In this document: in pieces, positions 49,215-62,800 of the stretch
Numbering within the stretch: the stretch's first letter is position 1
Layout of the letters: every line of letters begins with the position of its first letter
DNA from: Sphagnum magellanicum
Taxonomy: Eukaryota; Streptophyta; Sphagnopsida; Sphagnales; Sphagnaceae
Reading direction: 5' to 3'
Length of the DNA stretch: 64,000 nt
NCBI GenBank assembly: GCA_021904315.1
Contig: CM038917.1
Location: 9,160,041 to 9,224,040 of the forward strand
The notes under the pieces: generated by a model
Database searches by the model: none
Told to the model about the DNA's origin: nothing
The model's input: the letters and a program-made list of their open reading frames with translations, nothing else
Position numbers and translations under genes: made by a program

Positions 49215-49699
49215 GTTTTTATGCTTGCAACAACATTTTGGTGTTATCTTGTGGTTGTATATATCACTAGTTTTGTGTAGGTTTACATTTAAAATCAAAA
49301 GCCACCCATTGGGTGAACCCTATTTGTGGGAAGCCCATAATTAATGATTGGATTGTTAATTTAGTTTTCAGCAAAAGAGCCTATTGTTGAAGAGGCCTAA
49401 ACAAGAGAAGGGATGTAGTATTATCAACACCACAAGGAGCATACAAGGCTCAATTTCATCAAATAATAAGTTTCCTTACAATTTTTTTTGTTTGATCTAG
49501 TTGGTAGGAAATTGGTAACTTTGGGTTCTAACGATGGTTCACGTGTGATTAAGTGATTCTAATTCTATTACTTTGTGGTGTGTTGACTCCTTGTTTCTCG
49601 ATTTGGATTATTAGGGTTGATTTTAATGTTCACTTTCTCCAGCTAACTAATTGCTAGTTGACTAACACACACTTACTTGTGCAATGTCAATTGCCTATT

Positions 49700-50330
49700 T
49701 GCAAGGTAAGTTGAATATTATCTTTGTTACATTTTGGAAAGGCCTCCTTGTGAGCATTTTAATGCTATGTGGCTACTCGTGTTGTGTATGTTGAGTAATT
49801 GTTGGCTACTTCATGTTAACCATTTACTAGCTGCCCAAGTCATTAAGTATGGATTTTTTGTTTCTAAATGTTTCATGCCTACTTGCCATTTATTATAAGT
49901 GGGTTATGTTTACTTGTGGTTACTTCAATTCTAGGTGCTACTTGGTTATGTTTAGGGCATTCATTTGTTGCTTACTTGGTGTTGGTCATCCACTACATGA
50001 CCAAGTTGGAAAGGATGATTTTGTGTTTGTAAATGTTTCATGTTTACTTGCTACTTCTTACTATGGATGTGGTTCTATTAGTGGTTACTCCAAAGTTAGA
50101 TTCTACATTGAGTATGTATGTTGTGTACTTGTTGGCTACTTGTTGTTGGTTATCTATTAGATGTCTAAGAGGTAAAGTATGATTTTGGGATATGAAATGT
50201 TGCATGTCCTACTTGCTATTTGTTATAAATAGGCATGCCTACTTGCAATTAGTTGAATGAACATGTGGCTACTTGAAATATGTCTATTATGTACTTGTTT
50301 TATTGGTTAAAGAAGTGTAAGATGCCTATT
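49700..50330 (+). repeat. Degenerate tandem repeat, unit about 165 bp
   Basis: AAATGTTTCATG (or AAATGTTGCATG) with the following CTACTTGCYA recurs at 49,866, 50,031 and 50,195, with a more diverged unit before it. TACTTG and GGCTACTTG words are frequent. Confidence 0.7.
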
Positions 50331-50394
50331 ATAACATCTTTGGGATCATGTAGAAATTGGTTCAATTGGTGGTTCAGGTTTGTAAATTCTGTTT

Positions 50395-51474
50395 TTGTTG
50401 TTAACACTATTTATACATACCACAACTAGACATGTTTTTGATGGTGCATGTAATTTTCAACACAATCTTTTGTTGTTAACCTTCTTGGAGTATTACTTGT
50501 GGAACAATGGTTTAGGAATAGGTGGTTCTGTTACATTTCCTCTGTTAATTGATGAACCTACAAAACTATTTGTGGATCCAAGAAAATTGGTTACAAAGAA
50601 TGGCTTGGAGAAATAAGTGGAAAACAACATTAAATGTGAAGAGTTTATTGGGGAGATGTGATTGGAGATGGAAATGGACATCATCTATTTAAAAGGATTG
50701 TTTGCCTAGGATGAATGCTTGGAGGAACAAATTGAGCCCCTTGAATCACACGGGGAAAAATCTTTGGAGAAACAACCAGAGGAGAACTTGTCATTGCTTT
50801 GGGAGGAATGTTTGGCAAAACAAAAAAATCCTCAAGTTTCACAAAGCAAAACACCTTCCTCCACTTTGGACACACCTGATGTATTGGGCATGAAGGACAA
50901 AAAGAACATTTAACCAAACATATTATAGGGTTTGGGTACAATGAATGTGAGTTTACCATCTTCCCAAACTAGGACTGAAATCAATACTAGTCATGCATAC
51001 AATGGACTACTTGTAGATGAACTTCCCAACCTGAGAAAAACATAGCCATTACTTGAAAAATAGGTTGATGAAATTCCAATGAAGTTTATTTTTTAATAAT
51101 CTTTCTACAAGAAATCAATGTCTTCATTTCTTGCGTAGAAAAGTGTTCAATAGAACCCCAAAACCAATAATACTTCTACAATGAGTGTATGATCAGAGAG
51201 CAAACATCAAAAGGAGAAATTGGGCATTATTTTGGCATTTGGTAAGGCAAGGATTTCTTCCGTTGAGGAGGATGATGAGGGTTGGTCATCCCATATGGCA
51301 AGCATCAAAAAGCCCACACCAAAAAAAAGGGAGGATGGTGAAGGCCTACTAGTTGATTATGCATTGAAGAAAGGTAGGTATGTTGGCACACAAGCTAGTG
51401 CCCAATCCATGCAAGTAAGTAGTCCAACTACTAAGCAGGGCAACTCTGGAGATGTACAAACTCGACGAATTTAA
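50395..51474 (+). pseudogene. Unidentified coding-like remnants
   Basis: Plus-strand runs at 50,395-50,616, 50,719-50,913 (EEQIEPLESHGEKSLEKQ-type, Glu/Lys/Gln-rich) and 51,220-51,474 (basic and acidic patches) share composition with the coiled-coil pseudogene upstream and lie in the same orientation. They may be later exons of it. No family recognised. Confidence 0.3.
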
Positions 51475-51760
51475 TTTTTGATTTATCCATAGAAAGTAGG
51501 CCATTTCGCACCTTATAGTGGATCATTTGGCACTTTATAAGTTTTAGACTTTAGTATGCCTATATGTTATATGGGTAACATTTTGAAGTAAAACAAGCTT
51601 GATAGTCAAGAGTGAAATTTTGATTGGAGAAGGACATTTTGTGATTGCATTGGTTGATTATCATAGAACTAGGTGTTCTAGAGTTATTTGCAATAAAAAA
51701 AATGATTAAAGCACAATTCAATTTTATAATTTGTATTTTCATAGCAATTTTGACATTGAT

Positions 51761-52003
51761 GGGTTTTATAAATGGTTTCATGTGTAGAATCTTGTGAGTT
51801 ACATGAACCTTTGGTTGGAAATGGACTAGGTTTTTTTCTTTGTATTCCATATTCATTTCTCATGGAATAGATTTTATTCTGGGATTTTATAAATGTTTTC
51901 ATGTGTAGAATCTTGTGAGTTACATGAACCTTTGGTTGGAAATGGACTAGGTTTTTTTCTTTGTATTCCATATTCATTTCTCATGGAATAGGTTTTATTC
52001 TGG
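51761..52003. repeat. Tandem duplication, two copies of 121 bp
   Basis: The stretch from GGGTTTTATAAATG to CATGGAATAGATTTTATTCT is repeated with very few changes, offset by 121 bp (TGTGTAGAATCTTGTGAG at 51,781 and 51,902). The high identity suggests a recent event. Confidence 0.9.
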
Positions 52004-54680
52004 GGTTGTAACCTTATGTTCTTGGGGACATTCATAATATAAGGAAACACAACAACCAAGGTCAAAGTCTTTACTAAGGATTACATTTTGCAATCCTTGG
52101 TAAGGACTGTATTTTACACGTGTTTTACATGTATTGGTCTATTAAATATCAAAATGTATTTAAAATGTAATTCTTGGGTCTGGATATTAATATTGAGACC
52201 AAACATGATTCGTATTATTATTTTTTTAAAAAATTGCATGAAGACTTAGATTATAGTCAAATGCATAATTTTGTTTTAAACCATGATAACAAATTTTGAA
52301 CTTTTTTGATCATTAAAGATGTTCAAAATCGAAATCAACATCATCCATTAAAAGGATTAAATACATGTCCATTTAAAAATACAAACACATGTGGCCCTTC
52401 TTATAAAGTATATTAGAGCCCATAATAAATTTGAGAACATTTGATGAAGGTTTGAGTAATAAAAAAGATGTTCACAATTTTCCTATTGCAGTGTTGTATA
52501 TATAAACCCAAATTTACAAATGAACTTAAAATTTTATGTATCACTTTTCATGAAAATGCAACTTTGCTTTCCCTTAAACAACAATAACCCCTTTTCCTTT
52601 CAGGAAGTCTTTATAATTTTATGTTTTAAAAGGTGATAAGCACATTTAAATGCAAACACAACACAGACCAACTAAGGGCTATGTAGGGGATGCTTATGTA
52701 TATATATTTCATACTAGGCCCTTTAGTTCATCCATATATGGTCTTTTATAATTTTGGAGCATGAATGGTTAAGTTTAGCATAGGATTAAGGATGAATGAA
52801 ATGAAAAAAATATTCACTATAGACTTTCCACTACTTTGTGACCATTAAAACAATTATGAATCACACAAAATTCTTTGGGATAAAATTACATTAATAATAA
52901 AACATGGTGCAATAGACCTAATTACATTTTGATGTTTCAAACTCTTATAATGATTTTTCAAAGTTGAAAACGGTAGAAATTAAGGACAGTCAACACAATC
53001 CTTGGTACATTATACTATGAATACACCCTCCTATGGGCTATAAGTTCTTTGAAACTGTTATATGAACCTTACATGGTTGTTCAACATTCCTAACCTAGTT
53101 CAGTTAAATGTTTTGTGCAATATTTTTAATATTTGATCTTTTGCCAAGAAATTGGATGCCCAAGAGGGTGTGACCTTGCTTTAACTTTGAAAATGTAATA
53201 TATGGTTGCATGAGATGTTGAGGGTTAGGGTTAGAATGTCGGAACAAGAGGAAGTTGCACATTGTGAAATGTTTAGTTCCTTGGAGCAAAAAGTAACATG
53301 GCAACAAATCAAGTATGTTAGGGATCACCTTTGTGGAATTATTGGTGAATTATTGGTATGTTTGGTTCACCAATGTGGGGCTTAAATTACACACATTTCC
53401 TCATCAGCAAAATGGTGAATCCTTTCAATTCCCTACATTTCCAAACTCTTGTTTTTCTAGCTCCCATCTTGCGTCCTTAAGCCTCCAGTTCTAGCACACC
53501 ACAAGGGCATAGAAGCTATGAACTGTCACTATTCATATAACCTGTATGCAATGAGAGTAAAAAATGTCTATTTGATGTGGTTCATTATTCCTACTTGGGA
53601 AGTCTTCTACTAGGCACAAATTCAAACAACACAGATGAAACTAGGAAGCAACTAGAAAAATTAATTATGGGCCATGTCATGTAAAGATATAACACCTAAT
53701 TAAATCTAATCAACAAGATTATAATGTACATAACATTTAACATATTGAATTGAAAAAGGTTATAACAATAGATTATAGACTAACCAACAAGAGTATACAA
53801 TAATAGGATTACATATTGATTTGAAGGTTACAATAGTAGATTATATGTTTAATATAAAATTTCAGGTATTTTGAAATTGCATATGGGTTGAAAATTTCTA
53901 AACCTACATATAATAAGCCTTTGATCCCTTTGATTGAAATTTTTGCAAATTTGTTCCAACACAGCGCACACAGAAAATCTGCAACTCTATTCAATTCTCT
54001 GGAAGGTGCAAAAGCTTTTTACATGGTCAAAAATCCACTGCTGCAAACAAGGTTTTCATCTCCATCTCCAACAAAGCTTGCAATGAAGGCTCTTAATAAC
54101 ATTACGAGATGCTGAGAACAAATTCCACCCACCACCACATTACATTTCCCATGGTGATACCACCATTGAGTCTCTCTTCAAATACTATCCCTAGTAAGCT
54201 GGTGTAGTGTTGTCACCAGCAGAGAAACAAACTGTTGCATGGAGGATTGGAGGAATAGCACTTGTAAATACAGAGACAAACAAATGTCTGTATTCTACAC
54301 AAGAACATACTCTCTAAATTGTGGAAACATCTCATTCCTGTTGCAATAGATGTGGGATCCTTTTGTTTTGAGGCAGACAGATGCAGCAGGTTTTCAGAAA
54401 GTGATCGTCCATTTGCTTACAACAGCAAATGCTACCACCTACTTGAAGCACCAAAGGGACAGTTTTGTGGAGGAGTACCTGTTGAAGCAGTTTTGCTACA
54501 ATTGCAGCACACCTGTGGTGCATGACCTGCATATATCTTCATTGTCATCTGCACACAGAGAGGCTGCATGCAGCATTTCTAATGATCAACAAGATGTATG
54601 CAGACTACTGTATTTCAGCAAAATTGTGTTTTGCAAAACAAGCTTCTCTCTGTGACAACATGTATTAGAAGCTGTGTCTT
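52004..54680. other. Spacer, nothing identified
   Basis: AT-rich until about 53,900, then richer in GC towards the PPR gene. Open frames at 53,888-54,115 and 54,319-54,655 have no recognised family; the second overlaps in three frames and looks fortuitous. Confidence 0.45.
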
Positions 54681-54685
54681 TAGAA

Positions 54686-55020
54686 GCAAGCAACTCTGAC
54701 CTTCTTGTGGAGACTTGAGCTTCTTCATAGCGTATAACAGAAGCAAACTGTGACATGAGACTTGAGCTTCATACTGCAGAACAGAACCAACTGTGGCACT
54801 TCATACTGCAAAATAGAAGCAACTGTGGCATTCTTGCAGAGAGTTGAGCTTCTTCATACTGCAAAATAGAAGTAAAACTGCGACATTCTTGCAGAGAGTT
54901 GAGCTTCTTCATACTGCAAAATAGAAGTAAAACTGCGACATTCTTGCAGAGAGTTGAGCTTCATACTGTGAAACAGAAGCAAACTATGACACTTCATACT
55001 ACAAAATCGAAGCAACTGTG
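54686..55020 (+). repeat. Tandem repeat (55-bp core) upstream of the PPR gene
   Basis: GAGCTTCTTCATACTGCAAA recurs at 54,846, 54,901 and (shortened) 54,956. Two adjacent units are nearly identical and 55 bp apart, flanked by shorter degenerate units rich in CAGAAGCAACTGTG. The block ends about 500 bp before the PPR start codon, so it may lie in the promoter or 5' leader. Confidence 0.85.
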
Positions 55021-55435
55021 ACATTGATTGTTTTGTTTTCCTTGGCCCACTGGATTCAGCCATGACGAAGAAGAAGACTTGTGGAGCTGCAGAGCATCAT
55101 CTGTGAGACTTTGCAGAAGGAAATTATTGACAAGCTTGCAAATTTGGATTGAAAGAAATCTTTTCTACCTAAGAAAAATACAAGATTTCTCCTTCTCCAT
55201 TTCTCCATCTCCCTGGATGTATATCATGCGGTGGTTTCTTGGTGCACAGAAAATGATGAAGAGCTCTTCCTCCTCCTCCTCCTCCTCCCTCACCAGCATA
55301 ATACTACTTTTGTTTTTCATTTCCGAAGATTGCGAAATCATTTCCGCCGCCGTTCGTCATCTCCTTTCACAGAATCAAAAAAGATGAAATTCCTCATCCA
55401 CAACTGATCTCCAGGCCCGCCAGAACTAGGGTTTA

Positions 55436-55517
55436 GGGATTCGCCTTCTTTGAGGGAGCGAGAGACAGAAGAGAGCACACAGAGAGTGAGAGACAGAGCG
55501 CACAGAGACAGAGAGAC
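55436..55517 (+). promoter_or_regulatory. GA-rich 5' leader of the PPR gene
   Basis: AGAGAGACAGAG-type purine repeats lead directly to the ATG at 55,518, a composition common in plant 5' UTRs. A CTC trinucleotide run lies near 55,265. Transcription start and any upstream intron cannot be placed. Confidence 0.4.
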
Positions 55518-58500
55518 ATGATGTCATGTGTGCACCATCTCTTGCTCTTTGGTAGGTCTGCTTCTTCTTGTTCTACTTCTTGTTCTTCTTCTGTCTCTTC
55601 TTCTGTCCCTGCCGCGTACCATTGCGACTCTGAATTGAGCACCAAGTCCTTGTACAGGTCGATAGCAAGAATCTCTTGTCAGTCTCGAGATTGCCAACAA
55701 CTCCTCTGTGGCTGCCGACTGGCATTCCAATTCTTCTCTCTACATCCCTGTAGAATTTCCTTAGTTGGAGCATGTAGAATACATGCAGAGCAAGCAAGCT
55801 TAACAGCAGGGAGAGATGAAAATCTAGCGGGAACAATCAGAGTGTATTTGAGTGATACTGATGATGGGAGGAGTAGTGAGGAGGAGGAGAATAGGGACCG
55901 AAAAAAGATGTCGGAAGGGATTGGGAGGAGAACATCATCATCGTCATCAGCAGCAGCAGCATCATGGCCGCCTGGTAGGAAGAAGAATAAACAAGCTTTG
56001 CAACTCAGAATAGCTCAAGAAGAGGAGCGCAAGAGGAAGGGGGACAGAGATTTGACACCCACAGTACGAGCTCTGACATGGGCATTTCGAGGAGCTCAAG
56101 GTACACCGGCTATTGCTGCAGTTTTGGAAGACCTTCGATTCTCAATCTCCACCTTCACATCTGTGATTCAGAAGCTGGGCATGGAAGGGAATCCTCAAGC
56201 AGCCATAGCTCTTTTTCGATGGCTGCAGGAACAACAACAGGAGGTTGGCAACTCTGTGGATCAGCAGCAATCCTTGGTGGTACCCAATGTGGAGCCACAA
56301 CAATCCTTGGTGATACCCAATGTAGATCAACAACAATCCTTCTTGGTACCCAATGTGTATACATACAATTCTTTGTTAGGGGCGTTGAAGGCAAATGGGT
56401 GCTACGATTTTGCAGTCAGGGTTTTGGGTGAGATGAGAGACAATGGCATTGCTGCAGATCTTGTGACTTACAACACAGTGATTAGTATGTATGATCAGTT
56501 AGGTCAACATGAGCAAGCTCTCAAGGTTTTTGAGGAATTGAAGTCTCTGGGTATGGAACCAGATCTTTTCACATATAGGACTTTGATTCAGCTCCTTGCT
56601 AGATGTGGGAAGGTGGAGCAAGCTCTTGACATTTTTTGCAAGCTCAAAAAACAGCTGCAGGAGGAAGATTGGGTATCTGAATCTCAGGAGGGATCAGAGA
56701 ATCACAGTAGACCAGAATTGAAGAGAGAGAGAGGACAGCGGCAGGAATTGGCTACTTTTGTTGTGCAGATGTGCTACAAAAGGTTCAAGGCATGGCTGGC
56801 AGATGATTCTAGCACTGTCCGAGAGACTGCAATACTGGGGAAGAGAATGAAAGTTGCGCAGGTAGCTCTTGATGCCAAAATGTGTAAGAATCTGATCCGA
56901 GCATGTGGACAGAGGGAAATTGATCACTCTCTTGTCAAGATTCTTTACCATAGTATGCGGGAACAGCATTTCCCAATTGGGGTGTCGCTGTGCAATCAAG
57001 TAATCAGAGTTTTGGGAAAGGGGAAGAAATGGTGGGCAGCTCTGGAAGTTTATGAGAATATGATGGAATCAGGCCCACTGCCAGAGGAGACTACAAGAAG
57101 ACTCCTCCTGTCACATTTCCAAATTCTGTTGAATTCGGCCAGGAAGAGGCGCATATGGAAATGGGCATTACAGTTACTGGACAAAATGATGGAGAAGGGT
57201 ATTGAGCCAGATGCATTTGCATGGAATGCTGCTCTGATTGCTTGTGGACGTGCCAATGAGACTGCTTCTGCAGTCCAAGTGTTCCAGCAAATGACAGAAC
57301 ATGGGCAGAAGCCTGGGGTGGTGTCATATGGTGCCCTCCTCAGCGCTCTTGAAAAAGGAAATTTACTTGAAAATGCTGAACAGGTATGCCTTGTTGATTG
57401 TAATCTAGTAACGATATGCATTAGATTTGTATGCCTTCTAGCAGTGTAAACTGATATGCAAATGTTGGTCTTGGCTGGTTGTATATGCCTAATTCATGAT
57501 AGGGTGCTCAATTGTTGCCTTGTCCATGCAATGCTGCAATTTTTGTTGCAAGGATTTGAGTACTTTGCTGTAGACCAAGATCCTATTGTCTAGAAGCTAG
57601 TAAGCAACAAAGAGTTTAGCTATAATCCTTGATTTGTTGGACTTGCTAATGATGGCTTTCCAATTGCAGCATGGGTCTTCTGATGTGTCTGTATTGTAGA
57701 GAGTAACAACAATTTTTATGCAAATGCAATCCTGTCTACCTTCGAGAGAAACTGTATGTCCTCAGTTTTCTGACCTGGAAATGTTGCAATCCAGGTTTGG
57801 CATCACATGCAGAAAGTTGGAGTGATGCCCAATGACTATGCTTTCACCACCATGATTTCTGCCTATGGAAAGGCTGGCAACTACAGCAAGGCCATAGAAT
57901 TGCTAGATCAAATGCAGGCTACAGGTGTAGAACCAAGTGTTGTGACCTATAATGCTGTTATCTCAGCCTGTGCAAGGGCTGGCGATGGACAACGTGCTCT
58001 CGATTGGTTGGAACAGATGGAGGCTGCATCCATAAAACCCAATGCTACCTCATATGCGCAGGTAATGTGCAAGATCCATCTCTCCTTTGTTCCAGTTTGC
58101 TCCACCTTCTTTATCTCACTCAAGATATCTTGGTGCTTGGTGTGGTCATGAACCTGTTTGTGTTGATAAGAAGGGCCTTCTTGTGTAACACCCCAAACCC
58201 TAGATTCTGATCTACACGGAACTGCATAACATGGATACAAAAGTGTAAGCTTTGGAAACTTGTGGTCCTTTGCAGACTCTGGTGTCAGGATCAAGCATGG
58301 CACTCTCCTTGTCTGATAGCAACTGTTGTATCATTTCTTATGTCGACATGACTTACCAGTTCAGGTTGTATACAATTTACTTGAAACTGGAAACCAGACA
58401 GACACAATCAAGAGCACCATCTAAAAAGCTTGCAGGTGTTGATGAGCTGTTTTGATCCGGTCTTGCAGGTAATTGAGGCATTGGCAAATGAGGGTCAGTG

Positions 58501-58780
58501 GAAGCCTGCACTCACTCTTTATAATAAGATGCTTGACTTAAGGTTGGATCCTCCTCCTATGGCTTCTGATGCTGTGTTCCGAGTATGCAGAGCCAATGAT
58601 GCACAGGTGGATTTGGCATTCATACAACCTCAAACCCTGCATGTTAAGGTGAAACATCGAGTGAAAAGAAAGGTATACAAAAAGCCTGTGAGTGTTGCAA
58701 CTAGTGTTGATTACCCAATTGCTGCTGCTTTTGAAGGTGTTAGGGTTGTTGCAAACCCCCATCATGCTGTAACAGTATAG
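55518..58780 (+). CDS. LPE1: P-class PPR protein, plastid-targeted candidate (LPE1-like)
   Basis: Three phase-0 exons with GT-AG borders: 55,518-57,383, 57,795-58,061 and 58,469-58,780, about 814 residues. The N-terminus is rich in Ser, Cys and Arg with few acids, fitting an organelle transit peptide. A Gln-rich 11-residue triplication sits at about 243-278. PPR motifs follow at about 280-390 (YTYNSLL..., VTYNTVI..., FTYRTLI...) and about 555-750 (FAWNAAL..., VSYGALL..., YAFTTMI..., VTYNAVI..., TSYAQVI...). P-class PPR proteins bind specific organelle RNAs. The block WWAALEVYE...SHFQILLNSA...KRRIWKW...VSYGALLSALEKG resembles, from memory, Arabidopsis At3g46610 (LPE1), which promotes psbA translation in chloroplasts; orthology is unverified. 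No SMR, E or DYW domain. It faces eIF3c, tail to tail. Confidence 0.85.
56252..56350 (+). repeat. In-frame 33-bp triplication in the PPR gene
   Basis: Three units encode DQQQSLVVPNV, EPQQSLVIPNV and DQQQSFLVPNV, directly before the first clear PPR (the last unit runs into YTYNSLL). The PNV ending equals the end/start junction of a PPR motif, so the unit probably arose by duplication of that junction. Confidence 0.85.
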
Positions 58781-59883
58781 GTAGGGCATATATTGAAACC
58801 CTGTGATTCTTTATCGTCTGGTCATCATGTACACACTGCTCATTAAGCCAATTCCACTACGTTTTTGTATGGACTATGTGCAGCTTTCACCCTGGAGTGC
58901 CAAGTTCTTTTCTAACTCACAAAACAGAAACTCAATGCAAATCAAATCCTTGAGTCAGACCCTGCGCTGGTCCCTAGCTTGCATCTTGGTTCTTCTAATC
59001 ATGAGCTCTCATTTTAGGCTCCTTTTTTTTGGTCTGAACCAATTCATTTTCCCTCCAAAATGGTGCCATGATTTGCCACTTTTTGGCTTTGGACACTCAT
59101 CTAAAGGCTGTGGGTCCAATCTATGGCTCTGATCCAATAGGATTACTAGCTTTCATTGGACCCTGGAGCTTTATCTTAACTGGCCCAAAACAAACCAGAA
59201 CGCAAGTCACTAGGAAAATCCACACTCACAGTGTATCTACAAGGTGGTGAGAAAACTCCACACATGTTAGAAGGTGATTGTTCAAGTCAGTTTCAGCAGA
59301 ACAAAACATTAGTATGACAAGAATCAGGGCAATAATGGTCCAATGAGTGTCACTGTCAACAGGTAAGACCATCACCTTCATTGTGAATAGTGGCGAAGAG
59401 CTATCATAACCTTCCACAACATGGCAGGCAAGCCAAGATCTCTAGCTCATCAGCTGAGATCATCAACTCATTCTGTACCCAAAACTAGCCAAGTCATTCT
59501 GCTTGTTCTGCTGATTTAATTCACTTTCTCATCCATTTTGCCTTATAATGTTAAATCTGCACATGACATTGATAGGGAAGTGCCAATATGTGTCAGAGAA
59601 GGCAGTACCAGACTCTAGGCACTAAAACTCCATACAAGTCACAAGACATCTTGAGCCAAAAAAGACAAGTTATTGCCCATATTGGCATCTTAATGATAGT
59701 CCAACTAGCTGGGCTCAGAATACAGAAACAGTCTCACTAAGAAGACAGCCATACCAAGGTATACAATACCTACAAATGGCAAATGCCTAACAACCAAGTC
59801 CCACTGAATATAGCTGGCAAAACTGGTTCTCTGCAGGCAACTGCTTGCACTGCACATTACAGGGTTGGAGACAAGTCAGGTAT
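58781..59883. other. Intergenic region between convergent genes
   Basis: Holds the 3' UTRs of the PPR gene (plus) and eIF3c (minus). No repeat or additional gene seen; open frames such as 58,803-59,132 lack recognisable content. Confidence 0.6.
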
Positions 59884-62800
59884 CTAGAATCGAGCACTGG
59901 GCCTTGTGCCACCATGGGTCAAACTAACCATACGACCACTAGTATCAGCCTGTGCACCTCTGTTTGCTCCAGTGGATGCAGCAGATCCTATCTGGTAGGG
60001 AGTGCGACCCACACTGCTATATGCATCCTGGTATCGTGTGCTCTGGTAACCCACATTGCTGTTGCGTGCACCAACTTGATTTGATCGTTGGTCTCTGTAA
60101 TAGCCAGACCCGCCAGCATTATCTCTTCCACCACGGTTTTGAGCCCCTCTACCAGCTCCATAATTTGATCGGCCTCCACCACTGTTGAAACCAGAGTAGC
60201 CTCCCTGTCTATCCCGATTGCCACCAGAAAAGTCACCACCACCACGCCGGCCAGCAGCAGCATTGGCATAATCTTGCCCCTCTTTGTTTCGCTTGCCCAT
60301 AGACATGCCCTCCAACCCCCCACCTCCTGTGCGTGCATCAAAGGCCCTCTCATTGCTCTCCACAAGCACTGTCAGCTTCTCTGCAAACTGTGCAGCCAAC
60401 GCTTGCAACCTGCTAGGCTCAACATCATGGGTGACAATACTCCGTGTTGGTTGATCCCAGCTGGCATGGAGTTCCTCTGCAATCATCATCTTGCTCACAA
60501 TGCTATGGACATGGGCCTCTGGTAACTCAAACATGGTAATCAACTGGTCCAAGCTCAAGGAATCATAGAATGATGAGTATGTGAAAAGGTATGTGCGCAG
60601 AGCCTCCTCCTGAATCTTGCTTTTCAGCATCTCCAGCACAAATTCTCGCCTGGTCAACAACTTCCAAACATCCAGGCCTTGGATGACTTCTACTGCCTTT
60701 TGCCAAGCACCTTTCCCAAGGGCCCGTGTGGCTGCCATTACATGGTCACGGACATTCTCAGGAGGTCCTGTGAATGTCTGTCGCTCATTGATGTCAAGCA
60801 ACCGGCGGAATGTCTTGCTAATCACCTTCCGTTTGATGTCATGGGCATTAGCAGCCATGTTGGGAACCTCAAGCAGCATGGCACAGATGAGATGCACTGC
60901 TTCCAAGAGCTCCAGATTTATGTGCATGTGGAATGGCATTTGTCGTCTCCGTTCCAGTTTTTCCTGCACAACAGAAATCCCTTCTTAATCTGTGAACAGG
61001 CATAAGAGGCTGGCCAAAAGGCAAGAGATGAGTGTAAGCCTACTTCTGCAATCATCATCTCACAGCCCAAGTCTAGAACAAATAACTCTGATGAGTATTG
61101 AGAAATTTCCATGGTCACAATTAGAGATAACTGGCACCATATGAAACACTCTCACTCACTCAAAGGAAAACTCCAGATAAGGACTAAGAAGGGAAGAACT
61201 ATTTCAAAATGAATTATAAGACTAGAATTATGAACAGTCACAGTCTCTCACTGAACACATGAATGATAAAAAACTTTTCTCTCACAACTTTACCAACTGA
61301 CCTCATCAGCTCCCTACAGTGAGTGTAGGCCAGGTAACCACTAGCCAGCATACTGAGTTTCTTTTGCAAGTCCAGAAGCAACAGGGAGACTCAGCCATGA
61401 TACTGTCTAGAAACCAAAGAAAAGAAACACATTGGAGAAAAAACTACAATGAAAAAAGAGAAGGCAAAAAAAGAAGAAAGAACAGAATGCAGCAGACCAA
61501 AGGGAGAAGGCAAACAAAGATGGAAGTAGAAAAACCTCCCTCACACTACAACACACTGTAAAAAATCATTCCAAAAATTCCACAAAAAGAAAAAATTGTT
61601 GTCCAGAACAGAGACTACATAAATTGTCTGCATAGAACTAACCTGTTCTGGGTTCTTCTCATGATAGCGACTCTGTGATACTCCTTGGGCAAGGAGTTCC
61701 TTCACTCGTCCACCAGCATATAGCTCTGACAGGCAGCCATGGGCTTCATTGATCAGGGATGCTCGGAATGCACAGAGACCCAACTGAGCCATTGCCCGGT
61801 TGAACAGGATTTGGGTGGAGATATCCATGTGTTGCACAGAATCTTGCAAGTGGCTCATCAACAGCAGATCTCTTGCTGTGTGGAACTCCTCAGATATTGC
61901 ATGATGATAAATGTCGCACAGCATAGCTCTTGCCTTTGTGCGTTCATCCCCATGCTTGTAGATTGTGCTTACCAGCTGATCCATTAGCAACCTGCTTAGA
62001 TCAGGGAATGAAGGTCTGCGTGGCACAATCTCAGGGGTAACCACAAATGATGGGGGACCCTTGACCTCTCCAGGCAACTTCACCTCCTTCCCTTCCTCCT
62101 CGAAATCATCATCACCATCTGCTGCTGCCTCAGTCTCTGCAGCAGCAGCATCAGGACGTGCCTGGATCTCAGCAAGTTTCCTCATGGCTTCGTACACCTC
62201 CTGTGGCTTGTAGTAGATATGCTCCACACATCTTAGAGCTACTCTTGCAGCAGCTTTCATGTCTGATGATCGCTCTACATATCGTTGAACATTCTGGGCA
62301 AGTACCATAAACAAAGGCTCATCTCGAAGACGTTCCACGTAGTCTTTCGTGTGTGGATCAATGCACTGCAAACTCTTGAAAAGCTCATCATCAACTCGTT
62401 CAAGGAAAGCCACCACATTCCCCCATACATGAATGGGCCCATCATGATCTGCCCCTTTCTGCGTTTCATTTTCCATCTCCACATCTGAAGTCTCATCCAT
62501 GATGATGTTGGGATACTGAGCCAGAATGTCAAGGATGATCATCACATTTTGAACACACTTTTTCCAAACTGGGATTGGCATGTGAGTGTTGAGGCTGGGA
62601 TTAACATCAAACTGAGCAGACACAACATGCACCATCACCTCCAACTTCTGTGCAGGAGTCTTGGCCACTCGGGCCAGGTATGAGAGTTGCTCCACTTGCT
62701 CTGCACGATCTGTCCCCTTCCGTCCACGGGCAGCAATGATCTCCTTCAGCTTCTTGTCAACCATGTCCCAGGAGATTTCACTGGGGTCACGTTTGAACTG

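Noticed and set aside
55028..55387. 119-codon frame just upstream of the PPR gene
   Set aside because: Overlaps the tandem repeat end and CTC microsatellite in the probable leader; no family resemblance.
61541..61642. Minus-strand continuation of the eIF3c open frame past EKNPEQ
   Set aside because: Intron read-through: a GT donor follows at 61,642 and the next family-conserved residues resume at 60,963.
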